A stretch of DNA of 34,063 bases from the NCBI GenBank assembly GCA_016213435.1, contig JACRAL010000105.1, forward strand, positions 1-34,063. The letters are read 5' to 3'. The DNA comes from Bacteroidota bacterium (GTDB lineage Bacteria > Bacteroidota > Bacteroidia > Palsa-948). The notes under the pieces are model-generated. The model was not told where the DNA came from, made no database searches, and worked only from the letters and a program-made list of their open reading frames with translations. Both the position numbers and the translations under genes were made by a program. Below, piece after piece: positions 1-5,819 of the stretch. Numbering within the stretch: the stretch's first letter is position 1; each line of letters opens with the position of its first letter.

Positions 1-1
1 G

Positions 2-112
2 AACTTTAAGCGAATGATGAACAAGTGGAAGAAGAATCCTACACTTTTTATTTTTCTCCGATGGATATTTCGGTTTTTATATCCATTAAACGAGTTATCA
101 GTAAAAATTTAA
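2..112 (+). CDS. Possible 3' end of a gene entering from the left
   Basis: The second forward frame is open from the window edge to a TAA at 110-112 and would give the last 36 residues of a basic, aromatic-rich protein (it contains KRMMNKWKKNP). I do not recognise it. An 8-bp perfect stem (61-68 with 79-86) lies inside it. A frame open over 110 bases is weak evidence, so this is only a possibility. Confidence 0.15.
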   Translation, partial: NFKRMMNKWKKNPTLFIFLRWIFRFLYPLNELSVKI

Positions 113-250
113 CTGAAAATTACTTTTTGAGGTGCGACTAAATAAGTCCTCAAGATGTTTTGCCTGCGTGACAATGGCAAAATCCCTTGCTGAGGCAATA
201 TAATACCCGTCTTGTCCTTTTTCAATAGAAAATTGAATGATGTTTGTCAT
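98..250 (-). pseudogene. Truncated HicB-like antitoxin fragment
   Basis: The start of this small protein (IIQFSIEKGQDGYYIASA, then IVTQAK and LEDL) resembles the N-terminal beta-alpha fold of HicB-family antitoxins, which usually run on for another 20 or more residues including an acidic helix. Here the reading frame ends soon after LEDL in a serine/asparagine-rich tail that does not look like the family, so the gene appears frameshifted or cut short. I placed the start at the internal ATG (MTNII) because the family begins close to this motif; an upstream ATG at 284-286 would add 12 residues. No HicA toxin is visible nearby. The resemblance is from memory of the family pattern and rests on about 35 residues. 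Confidence 0.4.
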
Positions 251-323
251 ACATAGAATAATACTATACTGAATCGAGAAAGGCAACTGACGCAGGAAGG
301 TTCAGGGTAATTAAAAATTAAGA

Positions 324-353
324 AGCCGTCTCAAATTCATTTCTGAAACGGCT
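324..353 (-). terminator. Rho-independent terminator of the small gene at 390-638
   Basis: AGCCGTCTC (324-332) pairs with GAAACGGCT (345-353) through nine pairs including one wobble, with a 12-base loop. Read on the minus strand the stem is followed by a T-rich run (TCTTAATTTTTAA), which fits an intrinsic terminator for the minus-strand gene just upstream. Confidence 0.6.
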
Positions 354-389
354 CCTGTTTAAACAAACTATTTTATCCTCTCTTCTCTA

Positions 390-638
390 TTACTTACTAT
401 TATCATTCGTAATTTCTATTCTCGTAGGTTCAAGATTCATTTTTTGAATTTGAACTGGACTAACGGCACTAACAACTTTCATGCTTATGTGGTAGACAAT
501 GATCAATGATACTATCCTAGAAATAGTTCTCACCAAGTCAAACTTGATGGCGAATTTACCTATTCCTTTTATTCCTATTGGTATCATTATTTCGCATTTA
601 ATTTTAAAGATATCATTGCCTCCATGAGAGGACTTCAT
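390..638 (-). CDS. Small hypothetical protein, possibly membrane-associated
   Basis: This is an 82-residue protein I do not recognise. Residues 34-60 (around VRTISRIVSLIIVYHISMKV) could form one membrane or amphipathic helix, and the C-terminus is polar (LEPTRIEITNDNSK). Support for it being real comes from its surroundings: a plausible Bacteroidota promoter lies upstream at 781-809, and a good intrinsic terminator follows at 324-353. The 135-base leader between promoter and start is long, so the transcript could instead be a small RNA. No homology can be claimed from sequence reading alone. Confidence 0.4.
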   Translation of the reverse strand: MKSSHGGNDIFKIKCEIMIPIGIKGIGKFAIKFDLVRTISRIVSLIIVYHISMKVVSAVSPVQIQKMNLEPTRIEITNDNSK

Positions 639-780
639 TCTTAAGTAAAGTTTTCCAAATTATGTGCTTCTGTAGGCTTTTTGCATCTGCACATTACTGT
701 TGTTGTTTTTGTCATACTTATTTAATTTTATAGTTAGGTAATTGTTTACGTATCTATAATTAAAAAGTTACAACTATTGA

Positions 781-809
781 CAAATTTATATGAATAGTAT
801 ATAGTACAA
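781..809 (-). promoter_or_regulatory. Candidate Bacteroidota promoter for the 390-638 transcript
   Basis: On the minus strand TAAATTTG (781-788) matches the Bacteroidota -7 consensus TAnnTTTG exactly, and a TTG (807-809) lies 18 bases upstream, close to the expected position of the -33 box. Transcription would start near 774 and run into the small gene at 638-390. The surrounding stretch 639-895 has no gene. It holds three copies of TTGTCATA (one near 706, two near 829-845). Confidence 0.4.
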
Positions 810-873
810 TAGTATGTTGTAGGGCCATTGTCATATTGTCATACTTTGATTTTGGGGTTAGACCAGCAACATT

Positions 874-895
874 AAGCCGCATGAAAATGCGGCTT
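874..895. terminator. Hairpin terminator after the methyltransferase gene
   Basis: AAGCCGCAT (874-882), GAAA, ATGCGGCTT (887-895) is a perfect 9-bp stem with a 4-base loop directly against the stop codon of the adenine methyltransferase gene. The T-run is better on the plus strand (CTTTTATAT) than on the minus strand, but the position fits termination of the minus-strand operon 2646-896. Confidence 0.6.
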
Positions 896-1684
896 TTATA
901 TCTCATAATTCCCCGTCAGCACCTCCATTTTCCTCTTCCCTGATTTATACCTTGCCGTCATAGACAGAGGCATTTCAATTTCTTTCGTATGCCATTTGTT
1001 TTTCTTGATGTATTTTTTCAGCAATGGCGAAGGATAAGAACTTAAAAGAAACTTTCCTTTCATGTTTGAGAGCAGTTTCAACAGGTTCTCAAAATCCTGC
1101 TCCGAGTAGCCGTCATAGTGCCCCATGCCGGAATTGAAGTAAGGCGGATCACAGTAGAAGAAACTGTTTTTGCTGTCCCTTGATTTTATGACATTCAGCG
1201 CATCGCTGTTTTCAATTTCGGTTTCTTCCAATCGTTCTGCATATTCCTTTGAGAAACTGTCGCGCTTTTTATGAAGGCGCTTTGCCGAAGTATTTCTTTT
1301 ACGATCATATCCCCAAGTTGAATCGAGGCGCGAGGCGTAGCCCTGATTAGCCACGACCCAGATCGCCCATGCGCGTTTAATATCACTGAATAACTCCGGA
1401 AAGCCCAGTACCGCTTTAGCCGCGTGATAATGCTCTTGCCGACTGTGCAGGGTTTGCTTTATTTCCTTCTCTAATTGCCTGTATTTTGTCTTGACGATTT
1501 TATAAAAATTTATCAGGTCTCCGTTGGTATCGTTGATGACTTCTATCTCGGATTTTGGCTTGGCAAAGAATATCGCCCCTCCTCCGAAGAAAGGTTCGCA
1601 GTAGAGATTATGTTCCGGTATCAGAGGCAGAATATCGTTTACCAGCTTCTGCTTGCCTCCGTAGTAGGTCAGAGGAGGTTTCAT
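896..1684 (-). CDS. dam: D12-class DNA adenine N6-methyltransferase (Dam-like)
   Basis: The 262-residue protein transfers a methyl group from S-adenosylmethionine to adenine N6 in DNA. It starts with TYYGGK (residues 6-11), followed by the AdoMet-binding motif EPFFGGGA (30-37); the catalytic motif DPPY is at 179-182, followed by YDGYSEQDF. This order is that of the MethyltransfD12 (alpha class) family, and the length is close to the usual 260-280 residues, so it looks intact. No restriction endonuclease is adjacent, so it is probably a solitary phage/mobile-element type methylase that marks DNA or protects the element. The start ATG overlaps the stop of the upstream 96-residue gene (ATGA), which implies translational coupling. 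The target sequence cannot be read from the protein; GATC is only a guess. Confidence 0.93.
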   Translation of the reverse strand: MKPPLTYYGGKQKLVNDILPLIPEHNLYCEPFFGGGAIFFAKPKSEIEVINDTNGDLINFYKIVKTKYRQLEKEIKQTLHSRQEHYHAAKAVLGFPELFSDIKRAWAIWVVANQGYASRLDSTWGYDRKRNTSAKRLHKKRDSFSKEYAERLEETEIENSDALNVIKSRDSKNSFFYCDPPYFNSGMGHYDGYSEQDFENLLKLLSNMKGKFLLSSYPSPLLKKYIKKNKWHTKEIEMPLSMTARYKSGKRKMEVLTGNYEI

Positions 1685-1971
1685 TGTGCTTCCCGAATTT
1701 TAGTTAATGCTTCGTAAAGAATCCCCCAAAACGCGTAGGGTACTTGCGTATCGTAAATGGAACGAAGCGATTCGTATTCTTCAGTCAAAAAAAGTTCTTT
1801 GTATTTTTCTATGTCTTCGTAAACAGCGATCACGGTAGTGCCGTCTTCTTTCTTCAATGCTTTTTTGCTGATCATCAGCTTTTCAAAACCGCCTTCTTTG
1901 TCAATTTCATTTTCCAGTTTGCATAATTGCTCGGGGTTGAATGGGTAGTTTTTTAATTGAGCGTAAGTCAT
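1681..1971 (-). CDS. Small hypothetical protein coupled to dam
   Basis: This 96-residue protein is not recognised. It is rich in charged residues and aromatic positions (YAQLKNYPFNPEQLCKLENE at residues 3-22, later VPYAFWGILYEAL) and has no signal peptide or membrane segment. It looks like a small soluble alpha/beta or helical protein. Its TGA overlaps the ATG of the methyltransferase in the arrangement ATGA, so the two are very probably co-translated. It may be an accessory or regulator of the methylase, but that is inference from position only. Confidence 0.6.
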   Translation of the reverse strand: MTYAQLKNYPFNPEQLCKLENEIDKEGGFEKLMISKKALKKEDGTTVIAVYEDIEKYKELFLTEEYESLRSIYDTQVPYAFWGILYEALTKIREAQ

Positions 1972-2084
1972 TTGTTGTTATTATTATAATAGTAATTCTT
2001 TTTTGTAAGAGTTTCTTTTGTTATCAGCAATTTTTGCGGAGGTTGCTCGGCAATTTTTTCTGAAGGCAGGCAGGTTATTCCGGC

Positions 2085-2456
2085 TTATTCCCCATCTTTC
2101 CCCTCGTAATCCACAGCCGGAATGCTTAAATTTGAAAGACGATAGTAAAGCCGTTTCTTCCCTTTTCTTTTTTCAGGAGTATCAAGCCGTTCTCCTGCAT
2201 CACTGAAAACAGCTATGAGTTTCCGGCTCACAAGAACATCGGTGGCGGAAGTAATCGCGCGGGTGGAGCTTCCTGTTTTGCTTATCAACTGGCTTGAGGA
2301 AATCCAGTCGCTTTCTTTTCTGCTTCCATTTTTGTTTTGCCAGCCGATAGTTTGCCGGATAATGATCAAAAGCAATTTTAGTTCTATGCCTTTTAATTCT
2401 TTCAAGTACTCGTCAAATACTTCGTTCGGCACGAAGGTTACCTTATGCCTATTCAT
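2085..2456 (-). CDS. Winged-helix replication-type protein (phage O / RepA N-domain-like)
   Basis: The 123-residue protein begins FVPNEVFDEYLKEL, followed by a helical stretch (GIELKLLLIIIRQTIGW) and a typical second helix-turn-helix half (SSSQLISKTGSSTRAITSA, roughly residues 53-71). This order resembles the N-terminal DNA-binding domain of phage replication protein O and related plasmid initiators: an opening with start residues near FVPN, the W at the end of helix 3, then a serine-rich recognition helix. It is shorter than full initiators and carries no ATPase or primase domain, so it could bind an origin and recruit host factors, or act as a regulator. It overlaps the upstream 65-residue gene by eight bases, so both lie in one operon with the dam pair. 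Confidence 0.5.
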   Translation of the reverse strand: MNRHKVTFVPNEVFDEYLKELKGIELKLLLIIIRQTIGWQNKNGSRKESDWISSSQLISKTGSSTRAITSATDVLVSRKLIAVFSDAGERLDTPEKRKGKKRLYYRLSNLSIPAVDYEGKDGE

Positions 2457-2646
2457 CTAACTGAATGACTTCTTCCTTCTTCGGCTCATGTTCGAAAAGG
2501 TGGTATTCGACATCAGGCAAATGAAAGAAACTTAAAAATATTTTTCCGCTGTCAGCTATCTTAAGCAGCCCTGCTTTCATCCATTTTATTTTACGCTCTC
2601 CATTTTTCTCGTAAACTTTTTTACTGCACACATTAAATAGTTGCAT
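2449..2646 (-). CDS. Small mobile-element-associated hypothetical protein
   Basis: The 65-residue protein starts MQLFNVCSKKVYEKNGERK and continues with a beta-rich pattern (KWMKAGLLKI, GKIFLSFFHLPDVEYHLFEH) and an acidic tail. I recall small proteins of this build (N-terminal F-N-V-C-x-K-K-x-Y, then a W-x-x-x-G-x-L-K strand) in Bacteroidota plasmids, phages and integrative elements next to replication genes; their function is not known to me. It is the first gene of the minus-strand operon 2646-896 and overlaps the next gene by eight bases. Confidence 0.55.
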   Translation of the reverse strand: MQLFNVCSKKVYEKNGERKIKWMKAGLLKIADSGKIFLSFFHLPDVEYHLFEHEPKKEEVIQLDE

Positions 2647-2854
2647 ATATGTCGTTAAGATGTTTGGTTTGTAATCTTCGACCTTGCTGTTTGCACAGCG
2701 GTATACGGAGTGAATTTCTCCCCCTGTGTGCCTACGCTGTAAGTTTTCATAAGCATTCTCACTTTTTTTCCTCTCACCCTCTCCGCATGCCGCTGTGCCC
2801 GACCTTCCTGCGTTAGCGGGCAGTTATCAGTCAGGCACAAATTCAGTAAAGAAC
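2647..2854 (-). promoter_or_regulatory. Structured leader upstream of the replication/dam operon
   Basis: This stretch of about 200 bases lies between a strong terminator and the first gene of the operon. It contains several potential stems, for example TGCCCG (2796-2801) with CGGGCA (2817-2822), and CACAG near 2694 with CTGTG near 2735 enclosing GGAG/CTCC. An open frame (2655-2867) runs through it but has no protein-like character and overlaps the terminator. A regulatory leader or origin is possible; no known riboswitch was recognised. Confidence 0.25.
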
Positions 2855-2894
2855 AAAAAAGCACCACCAGAAATTAATCCGGTAGTGCTTTTTT
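2855..2894. terminator. Bidirectional intrinsic terminator
   Basis: AAAAAAGCACCACCAG (2855-2870) pairs with CCGGTAGTGCTTTTTT (2879-2894) through 16 positions, two of them wobble, with an 8-base loop. It has a T-run on both strands, so it can stop transcription in either direction. It separates the integrase transcript from the operon that begins at 2646. Confidence 0.75.
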
Positions 2895-2931
2895 CTGACA
2901 CTGTTTTTCGTCAAACTTTAAGGGTGATTTT

Positions 2932-3079
2932 CTTTATTTAATTCGTTTTCCTGTCGCGGAAACTGATATTGTGCGACAGAGTAGATTTATATTAAATAAA
3001 GGGTTTTTATTCCCCTCTTAACGCTACCGGATATGATATAATTTTTCTGAAAGTGCCGTTTGTTTGAAAGTATATCATA
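2932..3079. repeat. Nested inverted repeats downstream of the integrase
   Basis: Three perfect inverted-repeat pairs lie here: CTTTATTTAA (2932-2941) with TTAAATAAAG (2992-3001); inside it CTGTCGC (2951-2957) with GCGACAG (2973-2979); and TATGATATA (3032-3040) with TATATCATA (3071-3079). No gene occupies 2895-3119. The nested dyad of 70 bases looks like a recombination, transfer or replication site rather than a simple terminator. Confidence 0.45.
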
Positions 3080-3119
3080 GCCACCTGATAATGCAATAGT
3101 AGCTGTGGAAAAATCTTTT

Positions 3120-3986
3120 TTATAAAAACTTCATGGCTCTGTTCTCCAGTTCATTCCCCCAGTATTGCAGGTAGGCAAAGCTGGAATTTGGCGATACATG
3201 CCCGAGTATTTGCTGTATATCCACCACCGATGCTCCGCGCTCAAGCATTTGATGGGCTTTGCCGTGCCGGAATGAGTGCGGTGTGATCCTGTCGGGAATG
3301 TCTAATTTTTTTCTAAGATGTTCTATGGTTCTTTGAACCTGTCTTGGATTTAGGCGTTCGCTGTACTTCCCGCCTTTGTATGATCCGACAAAAAGCGCAA
3401 TGGAATCGGTTTTGGCTTTTGACCGGAGCGGCAGATATTTATTCAGCAGCAGTTCATTTGTTGTTTCCGACCAGAAGATTCTCCTGTGCACGAAGGCTTT
3501 CCTTGTTTCAATCGTGGCGAATTTTTTTTCAAAATTGATGTTGCTTATATCAATGCTTAGCAGTTCTGATACCCTGCATCCTGTTTCCCAGAGTATGCGT
3601 ATGATGAGATGCCTTTGGAGTCCGATAAAATCATCGGGAGGTACTTCATTGATGAGTTTCTGAAATATCTCTTCTGATGTGACTGGCATTTTTTTGGGAT
3701 AGTATCTCGGAACGACTACTTTGTTCGGGGACAAAACGGCATTGTCTTCCCCGTGCCAGAACTTGAAGAAGCCATGTAGTATCGCTATGCAGTATTCATG
3801 GGTTCTTTGCGAGTAAATACCTTTAATATGATTGCTGAACCGGGTTATATCCTGAAAGTTTATGTCTCTCAGTTCCCTCTTTTCTACGAAACTATTGAAA
3901 CGATTGAGCCATCGCTGGTACGGATCTTTCGTCTTTGGCGAATGGTCTTTTTTCCATTCTATATACGCACTTATTTTTTCTTGCAT
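3120..3986 (-). CDS. Tyrosine recombinase / integrase (XerC/D-like)
   Basis: This 288-residue enzyme would cut and rejoin DNA through a covalent 3'-phosphotyrosine, catalysing integration or excision. Residues 1-85 form a core-binding SAM-like domain and 100-288 the catalytic domain. The expected active-site set is present: R138 in TGCRVSELL, K163, H237 and R240 in HSFRHGKA, H263 in LGH, and Y272 nine residues after that histidine in SFAYLQYW. The length is that of compact phage or element integrases without an arm-binding domain. It is followed by nested dyads (2932-3079) and preceded by another palindrome-rich stretch (4024-4192), either of which could be its substrate. Whether it moves the element ending at the tRNA fragment near 25950 is not shown; the two are 22 kb apart. 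Confidence 0.93.
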   Translation of the reverse strand: MQEKISAYIEWKKDHSPKTKDPYQRWLNRFNSFVEKRELRDINFQDITRFSNHIKGIYSQRTHEYCIAILHGFFKFWHGEDNAVLSPNKVVVPRYYPKKMPVTSEEIFQKLINEVPPDDFIGLQRHLIIRILWETGCRVSELLSIDISNINFEKKFATIETRKAFVHRRIFWSETTNELLLNKYLPLRSKAKTDSIALFVGSYKGGKYSERLNPRQVQRTIEHLRKKLDIPDRITPHSFRHGKAHQMLERGASVVDIQQILGHVSPNSSFAYLQYWGNELENRAMKFL

Positions 3987-4023
3987 ATAAGCAAAACCGC
4001 CTACCTACTTCCACTCGGCTTAC

Positions 4024-4192
4024 AGACCTTGTGGTTTGGATAGACGGTCTCGCTTGCGCCCCGATGAATCGGAACGGTCAGCATATGCTGACACCTTGAT
4101 TATAGCGATGTGTCAATACCTTTGTCAACCACCATTTATCTGTAAGGATAATCCCCTATTTAGCGGGATCAATGGTCTTGCGACCATAAATG
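4024..4192. repeat. Palindrome-rich region upstream of the integrase
   Basis: This gene-free stretch holds AGACC/GGTCT (4024-4050), CCGA-TGAA-TCGG (4061-4072), the perfect 16-base palindrome GTCAGCATATGCTGAC (4077-4092), two TGTCAA direct repeats near 4111 and 4122, an inverted pair CCATTTAT (about 4132-4139) with ATAAATGG (4185-4192), and ATGGTC-TTGC-GACCAT (4172-4187). It could be the integrase promoter/operator or a recombination site. In the rest of the gap (4193-4470) I see nothing but AT-rich sequence. Confidence 0.4.
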
Positions 4193-4470
4193 GATATATG
4201 TATTTGGTATGTTAATTTTTAATTTCTAACCAATTATATTATATAGGATAGGGGGAATCTGTCAAGTGAAAGGTTATGCAACCAGTCAACTAAAGCAAAA
4301 TTGGGGTAATAAAAAGAGTGATTTGTTGAGAAAAATCTGAGACAATAACTCTTTAATAATATTTGAAGAATTTAATCTCCCATTGAAAATGTATTTATTA
4401 ATTGCTAATAACGATATTATATAGCATTTATTTTGTGTTGGCAAATGTAATTATTATTTCTAATTAGCAT

Positions 4471-4658
4471 AATGCCATTTCAGGATTTACGCATTAAAAT
4501 TTCATAGTGCAGTGTGTAAGATGTAGTTTTGAAAACAGGTTAGGTACATGGTGACTCGAATGTTATTCTAATTTGTGAATAACCTTATTGATAATGTAAT
4601 TGGTTGATATTTAATGCGTATAACAAATTTTTAAATGCGTAAGTCCTGAATGCCATTT
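4471..4658. mobile_element. MITE-like element with target-site duplication
   Basis: A 168-bp unit (4481-4648) has terminal inverted repeats: CAGGATTTACGCATT at the left and, on the opposite strand at the right end, CAGGACTTACGCATT, with one mismatch in the first 15 bases, continuing into AT-rich similarity. It is flanked by the identical 10-base direct repeat AATGCCATTT at 4471-4480 and 4649-4658, a convincing target duplication. It has no room for a transposase, so it is probably a non-autonomous derivative moved by an IS elsewhere. A 10-bp duplication would fit some IS4-family elements; that assignment is inference. The right end supplies the last codons and the stop of the neighbouring minus-strand gene. 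Confidence 0.8.
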
Positions 4659-5285
4659 CATTTCATAATTATACATCAATTTTGGGTTCGGTGGCTCCCA
4701 AACAACAATACCTGACTCAGGAACATCAATTATTTCCGTTTTTATTGGAATTGAGCATTTATTCCTAAAACACTCTTGACATATAACTTGCTTAATATCT
4801 AGTCCTTTTGAAACTTCAAGAACCATTTTTAATTTCAGTGTCGGTTCATATATCGTTTTACAAACAAAGGGAACTGAAACCAAATGATCATCATGTAATT
4901 TCCAAAATAGTTCAACTTCAACATCATCATTTTTTTGTGGAACGTGCCCAAAAAAGACCTCGTATCCTGAGTAAGAATCTACTCTAGGTAATTCTACATA
5001 CCGCTGACCAAGCTTCGTACAGGACATTTCATATTTATTTCCTGTCCAATTAAATTGATCTTTATATTTTGAAAGACCATCTCTTAGCGCTGTTAAGGTG
5101 TATGCCCTAGTATGAGAAAATTCTTTTTTATTTATTATTTTATGTGTTATAACAGCGTTTTTTATAGTGAAATCATTATCAATCCCCGGAAATGAATGTC
5201 CTCTATTTTGTTTAATTTTTTGAAAAGTACGAACAGAAACATAAATAAAAATTAAAACAAATAAAACTATTATATTTGAATACAA
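4611..5285 (-). pseudogene. Hypothetical membrane-anchored protein altered at both ends
   Basis: The 224-residue frame has an N-terminal hydrophobic helix (IIVLFVLIFIYVSV, residues 5-18) and a soluble domain with a four-cysteine-like patch (CQECFRNKC, about 167-175); I do not recognise the family. The last 12 codons and the stop lie inside the MITE at 4481-4648. Joining the two target-duplication copies predicts an original ending KWHYAN and stop at 4460-4462. At the 5' end the only start candidate is a TTG at 5285, yet the frame stays open and protein-like back to 5426 (for example LPEFGNEIFLEVVK and GGVLYILHEIVETI), where it hits a TGA at the edge of a palindromic repeat block. The true N-terminus may have been removed by that block. 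It may still be expressed from the TTG. Confidence 0.55.
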
Positions 5286-5443
5286 TGAGCTGTACGCAGC
5301 AGGAAGAATTTCAATTATTGTCTCAACTATCTCATGTAAAATATATAAAACACCTCCGATTATTAGGGTCTTTACTACTTCAAGAAATATCTCATTGCCA
5401 AATTCAGGTAGCTTAAATTTATTGTCTCATACGGGGAGAAAAA

Positions 5444-5582
5444 CCCTCACCTTTAGGTGAAGGCTTTAGCATCCATTTTTTGAGAATTGTTTTTTTTAAT
5501 AATACTATGTTTTTCAATCCTGGTGTTTTTTTGGGTGGACTTAAAGTCCACAATTTAAACCCCTCACCTTATAGGTGAGGGT
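5444..5582. repeat. Cluster of short palindromes (GGTGAGGG family)
   Basis: The gene-free stretch contains CCCTCACC-TTTA-GGTGAAGG (5444-5463), the near-perfect palindrome GTGGACTT-A-AAGTCCAC (5535-5551) and CCCTCACC-TTATA-GGTGAGGG (5561-5581). The first and third share the same stem sequence, about 115 bases apart, which suggests a dispersed palindromic repeat family rather than gene-specific terminators. The unit abuts the truncated 5' end of the neighbouring gene. Confidence 0.55.
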
Positions 5583-5725
5583 AGTTTAGTTTTCGGTGGG
5601 TTTTTATCCTTGTTATCGCTCATTTCAACAATAATTACTTATGGCAACTACTACTTATTTAATTACGAAGATAGCAATTCCAATTCAAATTTATGTAAAA
5701 AAATATAAATGTCGTTGCACGCATT

Positions 5726-5792
5726 GCAAGATTGCGTTTGGACTGTCCTATCGTCCTGCCCAAACGCAATCTTGCGGGGGAAGCATTCCCCC
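5726..5792. repeat. Large double hairpin repeat downstream of a T9SS gene
   Basis: GCAAGATTGCGTTTGG (5726-5741) pairs perfectly over 16 bases with CCAAACGCAATCTTGC (5760-5775), loop 18 bases, and is followed at once by GGGGGAA-GCA-TTCCCCC (5776-5792). It lies just past the stop of the 454-residue gene. It is too GC-rich for its surroundings and lacks a clean T-run, so I favour a dispersed repetitive element that may also act as a terminator. A spurious arginine-rich frame runs through it. Confidence 0.6.
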
Positions 5793-5819
5793 GACCCCTA
5801 AATTCCAGAAAGAAGAATC

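Noticed and set aside
98-286. Complete HicAB toxin-antitoxin module
   Set aside because: The HicB-like frame is truncated and no HicA frame lies on either side within the window.
896-1971. Restriction-modification system
   Set aside because: No endonuclease is seen; the coupled 96-residue protein has no nuclease motif that I can recognise.
2655-2867. 70-codon open frame on the minus strand
   Set aside because: It overlaps a strong terminator, has no protein-like pattern and lies in a structured leader.
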